NCBI RefSeq assembly: GCF_014076415.1
Contig: NZ_CP043568.1
Coordinates: forward strand, 186,001-250,000
Length of the DNA: 64,000 bases
Origin: Comamonas testosteroni
GTDB taxonomy: Bacteria > Pseudomonadota > Gammaproteobacteria > Burkholderiales > Burkholderiaceae_C
Reading direction: 5' to 3'
The notes below the pieces were generated by a model that saw nothing but the letters and a program-made list of their open reading frames with translations, made no database searches and was not told the origin of the DNA. Positions 60,228 through 64,000 of this stretch are shown here, piece by piece. The position numbers were made by a program, and so were the translations under genes. Positions within the stretch are counted from its first letter, which is position 1; every line of letters begins with the position of its first letter.

Positions 60228-62354
60228 ATGGAACGGCTGATCGACAACTCTCATGGGCGGCCCGGTCGCATGGCCTGGATGCTGGCCGCCTGCCTGGGCA
60301 GCGCAGCGGCTTTCGCGCAAGCCGACCCCGCGGCGCAGGCTGCGGCCGCCGTGCAGCGCGTCGATGGCGCCTTCATCCGTGCCAATGCCGCCAAGACGCC
60401 CGACTGGCCCACCATCGGCGTGGACTATGCCGAGACCCGCTACAGCCGCCTCGATCAGATCAATGCCGCCAATGTCAAGGACCTGGGCCTGGCATGGTCG
60501 TACAACCTCGAATCCACGCGCGGCGTGGAGGCCACGCCTGTCGTTGTGGACGGCATCATGTACGTCAGCGCCTCATGGAGCGTGGTGCATGCCATCGACA
60601 CCCGTACCGGCCAGAGGATCTGGACCTATGACCCGCAGGTCGACCGCAGCACCGGCTTCAAGGGGTGCTGCGACGTCGTCAACCGCGGCGTGGCGCTGTG
60701 GAAGGGCAAGGTCTATGTGGGTGCATGGGATGGCCGCCTGATCGCGCTGGATGCCGCCACCGGCAAGGAGGTCTGGCAGAAAAATACCTTCGAGGGGCAG
60801 AAGGGCTCGCTCACCATCACCGGCGCGCCACGCGTGTTCAAGGACAAGGTCATCATCGGCAACGGCGGCGCCGAATATGGCGTGCGCGGCTATATCACGG
60901 CCTATGACGCCGAGACCGGTGAGCAGAAATGGCGCTGGTTCAGCGTACCCGGCGATCCGTCCAAACCCTTCGAGGACGAGTCCATGAAGCGCGCCGCCAG
61001 GACCTGGGACCCCAGCGGCAAGTGGTGGGAGGCCGGCGGCGGCGGCACCATGTGGGACAGCATGACCTTCGATGCCGAGCTCAACACCATGTACGTGGGC
61101 ACGGGCAATGGCTCGCCCTGGTCGCACAGGGTGCGCAGCCCCAAGGGCGGCGACAACCTGTATCTGGCCTCCATCGTGGCCCTGGATCCCGACTCCGGCA
61201 AATACAAGTGGCACTATCAGGAAACACCTGGCGACAACTGGGACTACACCTCCACCCAGCCCATGATCCTGGCCGACATCAAGATCGCCGGCAAGCCGCG
61301 CAAGGTCATATTGCATGCGCCCAAGAACGGTTTCTTCTTCGTGCTCGACCGCACCAATGGCAAGTTCATCTCGGCCAAGAACTTCGTGCCCGTGAACTGG
61401 GCCAGCGGCTACGACAAGCACGGCAAGCCCATCGGCATTGCCGCAGCGCGCGACGGCAGCAAGCCCCAGGACGCGATTCCGGGCCCCTATGGCGCGCACA
61501 ACTGGCACCCCATGTCCTTCAACCCCCAGACGGGCCTGGTGTATCTGCCTGCGCAGAATGTGCCCGTCAATCTGATGGACGACAAGAAGTGGGAGTTCAA
61601 CCAGGCCGGACCGGGCAAGCCCCAGTCGGGCACGGGCTGGAACACGGCCAAGTTCTTCAATGTCGAGCCGCCCAAGAGCAAGCCCTTTGGCCGCCTGCTG
61701 GCCTGGGACCCCGTTGCGCAAAAGGCCGCCTGGAGCGTGGAGCATGTCTCGCCCTGGAACGGCGGCACGCTGACCACGGCGGGCAATGTGGTGTTCCAGG
61801 GTACGGCCGATGGCCGCTTCGTGGCCTACCACGCGGCCACGGGCGAGAAACTGTGGGAAGCGCCCACGGGCACCGGTGTGGTGGCCGCGCCCAGCACCTA
61901 TATGGTGGACGGCAGGCAGTATGTCTCGGTGGCCGTGGGCTGGGGCGGTGTCTACGGCCTGGCTGCGCGCGCCACCGAGCGCCAGGGCCCCGGTACGGTC
62001 TATACCTTCGTCGTGGGCGGCAAGGCCAGGATGCCGGAATTCGTGGCCCAGCGCGCGGGTCGGCTGCTGCAGGGCGTGAAGTACGACCCTGCCAAGGTCG
62101 AGGCCGGCGCCATGCTGTATGTGGCCAACTGCGTGTTCTGCCACGGCGTGCCGGGCGTGGACCGTGGCGGCAATATTCCCAATCTGGGCTATATGGACGC
62201 AAGCTATATCGAGAACCTGCCCAGCTTCGTCTTCAAGGGCCCGGCCATGGCGCGCGGCATGCCGGATTTCACGGGCAAGCTGTCGGGCGATGACGTGGAG
62301 TCCATCAAGGCCTTCATCCAGGGTACGGCGGACGCCATCCGGCCCAAGCCCTGA
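60228..62354 (+). CDS. Quinohemoprotein (PQQ/heme c) alcohol dehydrogenase, type II
   Basis: A 708-residue periplasmic enzyme that oxidises ethanol and other alcohols to aldehydes with PQQ and Ca, passing electrons to its own heme c. A signal peptide of about 31 residues precedes ADPAAQAAAAVQ. The eight-bladed propeller has tryptophan-docking repeats (for example TGEQKWRW, GKEVWQK). The vicinal disulfide pair near the active site is Cys147-Cys148 in GCCDVV. The C-terminal cytochrome domain has CVFCH (Cys635, Cys638, His639) and later FVFKGPAMARGMPDF with the Met ligand. Length and domain order match the C. testosteroni quinohemoprotein ethanol dehydrogenase. AGGAGA precedes the ATG. PQQ synthesis genes are not in the window. 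Confidence 0.97.
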   Translation: MERLIDNSHGRPGRMAWMLAACLGSAAAFAQADPAAQAAAAVQRVDGAFIRANAAKTPDWPTIGVDYAETRYSRLDQINAANVKDLGLAWSYNLESTRGVEATPVVVDGIMYVSASWSVVHAIDTRTGQRIWTYDPQVDRSTGFKGCCDVVNRGVALWKGKVYVGAWDGRLIALDAATGKEVWQKNTFEGQKGSLTITGAPRVFKDKVIIGNGGAEYGVRGYITAYDAETGEQKWRWFSVPGDPSKPFEDESMKRAARTWDPSGKWWEAGGGGTMWDSMTFDAELNTMYVGTGNGSPWSHRVRSPKGGDNLYLASIVALDPDSGKYKWHYQETPGDNWDYTSTQPMILADIKIAGKPRKVILHAPKNGFFFVLDRTNGKFISAKNFVPVNWASGYDKHGKPIGIAAARDGSKPQDAIPGPYGAHNWHPMSFNPQTGLVYLPAQNVPVNLMDDKKWEFNQAGPGKPQSGTGWNTAKFFNVEPPKSKPFGRLLAWDPVAQKAAWSVEHVSPWNGGTLTTAGNVVFQGTADGRFVAYHAATGEKLWEAPTGTGVVAAPSTYMVDGRQYVSVAVGWGGVYGLAARATERQGPGTVYTFVVGGKARMPEFVAQRAGRLLQGVKYDPAKVEAGAMLYVANCVFCHGVPGVDRGGNIPNLGYMDASYIENLPSFVFKGPAMARGMPDFTGKLSGDDVESIKAFIQGTADAIRPKP

Positions 62355-62458
62355 AGCCTGCACTTCACCACGCCGGGCCGCTGGTGCATCCGAGCCATGC
62401 ACCGGCGGCCCCGGATCGCAAACCTCTTCTTTTGACTCGATACCAAGGAAATAGCCTC

Positions 62459-63889
62459 ATGCAAGACCATCTGCAGTTCTATATCGACGGACAATGGGTG
62501 AATCCGGTCAGCCCGCGCAGCCTGGACGTCATCAATCCCTCCAACGAGCAAGCCATCGCCCGCATCAGCATGGGCTCGGCCGCCGACGTGGACAAGGCCG
62601 TGGCTGCCGCGCGCCGCGCCTTCGAGAGCTACTCGCGCACCAGCCGCGAAGAGCGCCTGGCCCTGCTGGCCAAGGTGCTGGAGGTCTACCAGCGCCGCTA
62701 TGGCGACTTTGTGCAGACCATCTCGCAGGAGATGGGGGCGCCGCTGTGGCTGTCCAAGGCGGCGCAGGCCGCCATGGGGGTGGCCCATCTGGGCTCCACC
62801 ATCGAGGTCCTCAAGAGCTTTGCCTTCGAACAGGTGCAGGGCAGCACGGCCGTCGTGCACGAGCCCGTGGGCGTGGTCGGCATGATCACGCCCTGGAACT
62901 GGCCCATCAACCAGATCATGTGCAAGGTCGCCCCGGCCCTGGCGGCTGGCTGCACCATGGTGCTCAAGCCCTCGGAGGTCGCCCCGCTCAACGCCCTGCT
63001 CGTGGCCGAGGTGCTGCACGAGGCGGGCGTGCCGCCCGGCGTCTTCAACCTCGTCAACGGCGACGGCCCCGGCGTGGGCGAGGCCATGTCTTCCCACCCT
63101 GACATAGACATGATGACCTTCACCGGCTCCACGCGCGCGGGCATTGCCGTGGCCAAGGCCGCGGCCGACAGCGTCAAGCGCGTGGCCCAGGAACTGGGCG
63201 GCAAGTCCGCCAACATCGTGCTGGACGACGCCAACCTGCAAAAGGCCGTGACCCATGGCGTGCAGGCGGTGCTGATGAACTCGGGCCAGAGCTGCAATGC
63301 CCCCACGCGCATGTTCGTGCCGCGCGCCCTGCACGGGCAGGCCGTGGAGATCGCGCGCAGCGTCGCCGCAGCAGCGACCGTGGCCGATGCGCTGGCCGAT
63401 GGCATGCACATGGGCCCCGTGGTCAGCGAGGCGCAATGGGGCAAGATCCAGGCCCTGATCCGCAAGGGCATCGAAGAGGGCGCGACCCTGGTGGCGGGCG
63501 GCACAGGCCGCCCCGAGGGGCTGGCCCAGGGCTACTTTGTCAAGCCCACGGTGTTTGCCGACGTGAGCAACGACATGACCATCGCGCGCGAGGAAATCTT
63601 CGGCCCCGTGCTGGTGATGATTCCCTACGATGACGAGGAAGATGCCATCCGCATGGCCAACGACACGGTGTACGGTCTTTCGGGCTATGTGCAGTCGGGC
63701 AGCCTGGAGCGTGCGCGCCGCGTGGCCGCGCGACTGCGCACAGGCATGGTGCACCTCAACGGCGCGGGGCCTGACTTCAATGCGCCGTTCGGCGGCTACA
63801 AGCAGTCAGGCAATGGCCGTGAATGGGGCGAGCACGGTTTCCGCGATTTCCTGGAAACCAAGGCCGTCATGGGCTACGGCGCGGCCTGA
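62459..63889 (+). CDS. NAD(P)-dependent aldehyde dehydrogenase
   Basis: A 476-residue enzyme oxidising an aldehyde to the acid. ITPWNWPINQIMCKVAPALAAGCTMVLKPSE (about 143-173) binds the cofactor, the general-base Glu is in QELGGKSAN near 243, and the nucleophile is Cys279 in SGQSCNAP. EIFGPVLVMIPYDDEEDAI near 380 is also conserved. The start at 62459 follows AAGGAA. It is 105 bp downstream of the alcohol dehydrogenase, so it should remove the aldehyde formed. The dehydrogenase is periplasmic and this enzyme cytoplasmic, so the aldehyde must cross the membrane. Confidence 0.95.
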   Translation: MQDHLQFYIDGQWVNPVSPRSLDVINPSNEQAIARISMGSAADVDKAVAAARRAFESYSRTSREERLALLAKVLEVYQRRYGDFVQTISQEMGAPLWLSKAAQAAMGVAHLGSTIEVLKSFAFEQVQGSTAVVHEPVGVVGMITPWNWPINQIMCKVAPALAAGCTMVLKPSEVAPLNALLVAEVLHEAGVPPGVFNLVNGDGPGVGEAMSSHPDIDMMTFTGSTRAGIAVAKAAADSVKRVAQELGGKSANIVLDDANLQKAVTHGVQAVLMNSGQSCNAPTRMFVPRALHGQAVEIARSVAAAATVADALADGMHMGPVVSEAQWGKIQALIRKGIEEGATLVAGGTGRPEGLAQGYFVKPTVFADVSNDMTIAREEIFGPVLVMIPYDDEEDAIRMANDTVYGLSGYVQSGSLERARRVAARLRTGMVHLNGAGPDFNAPFGGYKQSGNGREWGEHGFRDFLETKAVMGYGAA

Positions 63890-63904
63890 GCTATTCAAAA
63901 TCAA

Positions 63905-63945
63905 TAGCTGCTGGTGCCTATCTAATGGGCGCCAGCAGCTTTTTT
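63905..63945. terminator. Bidirectional terminator (ATAGCT-type) after the aldehyde dehydrogenase
   Basis: AGCTGCTGGTGCC pairs with GGGCGCCAGCAGCT around TATCTAAT (one bulge) and is followed by TTTTTT. It is 15 bp after the stop and its end overlaps the stop codon of a likely convergent gene. Confidence 0.85.
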
Positions 63946-64000
63946 ATTGAATATTCTGCTGGCGGCGACGCGCGCGTTCCAGCTGCTGTGCGACCTGGCG
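63944..64000 (-). CDS. C-terminal end of a convergent gene (partial)
   Basis: Reading the minus strand from the window edge gives an open frame of 18 codons, RQVAQQLERARRRQQNIQ, ending in TAA at 63944-63946. The Gln/Arg-rich helical ending and the shared terminator suggest the end of a real gene that starts beyond the window. It is too short to assign a function. Confidence 0.4.
   Translation of the reverse strand, partial: RQVAQQLERARRRQQNIQ

Overview
The window looks like a chromosome segment of a Comamonas species (Betaproteobacteria, Comamonadaceae), close to C. testosteroni. The reasons are the high GC content, the tight ATGA-overlapping operons, a 708-residue PQQ/heme-c alcohol dehydrogenase of the type characterised from C. 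testosteroni, and the Comamonadaceae-style 3'-end hairpin repeats. No rRNA, tRNA, IS element, prophage or CRISPR array was seen. Nearly all of the sequence is coding.

Layout. (1) 1-10.4 kb: two convergent operons of uncertain purpose. The plus-strand operon holds an ABC exporter (permease end, ATPase, lipoprotein adaptor), a HAD phosphatase, an alpha/beta hydrolase, two four-helix EamA/SMR-like proteins and a DegT-family aminotransferase. The minus-strand operon holds a class III aminotransferase, a GNAT/FemAB-like acyltransferase, an arginase-fold protein and a cyclopropane-fatty-acid synthase. This is the best candidate in the window for an undescribed system, perhaps making and exporting an amino-modified lipid or polar metabolite. 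(2) 10.7-16.9 kb: recQ, then a CoA-transferase/acyl-CoA dehydrogenase/HutC-type regulator operon with a divergent LysR gene. (3) 17.0-33.4 kb: a large histidine-utilisation (hut) locus with an NMT1-type ABC importer, two HutC regulators, hutH, an NCS1 permease, hutU, hutD, hutI, a FAD 2-hydroxyacid oxidase, a HisC-like aminotransferase, hutF and hutG. The enzymes give the HutF/HutG route (histidine to glutamate, formate and ammonia). The oxidase and aminotransferase could feed imidazole-lactate or imidazole-pyruvate into it. Repeated TGTMTAKACA dyads mark likely HutC operators at three promoters.

(4) 33.4-40.8 kb: soxR, a divergent SoxR-box promoter, a complete RND efflux system (adaptor, pump, outer-membrane factor) and an AlkB-type dioxygenase gene overlapping the end of the efflux operon. 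(5) 40.9-44.6 kb: a MetH homocysteine-methyltransferase module standing alone, an Ala/Gln-rich unknown protein with a Cys-rich tail, and a porin. (6) 44.6-49.4 kb: a 418-bp spacer holding an 18-bp perfect palindrome, then bioB-bioA-bioD-bioF. (7) 49.5-58.2 kb: a MocR regulator divergent from a BenE-family transporter and a YggS PLP-binding protein, followed by an ArgD-like aminotransferase, alanine racemase, LplT and an EamA transporter. (8) 58.3-64.0 kb: an AmiS/UreI channel, a GAF/Fis regulator lacking the AAA+ domain, the quinohemoprotein alcohol dehydrogenase and an aldehyde dehydrogenase that together oxidise alcohols to acids, and the end of a convergent gene.

Two dispersed repeat families run through the window. 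One is a GC-rich hairpin element placed 0-6 bp after four stop codons, with stem covariation. The other is an ATAGCT-type hairpin that often serves as a terminator.
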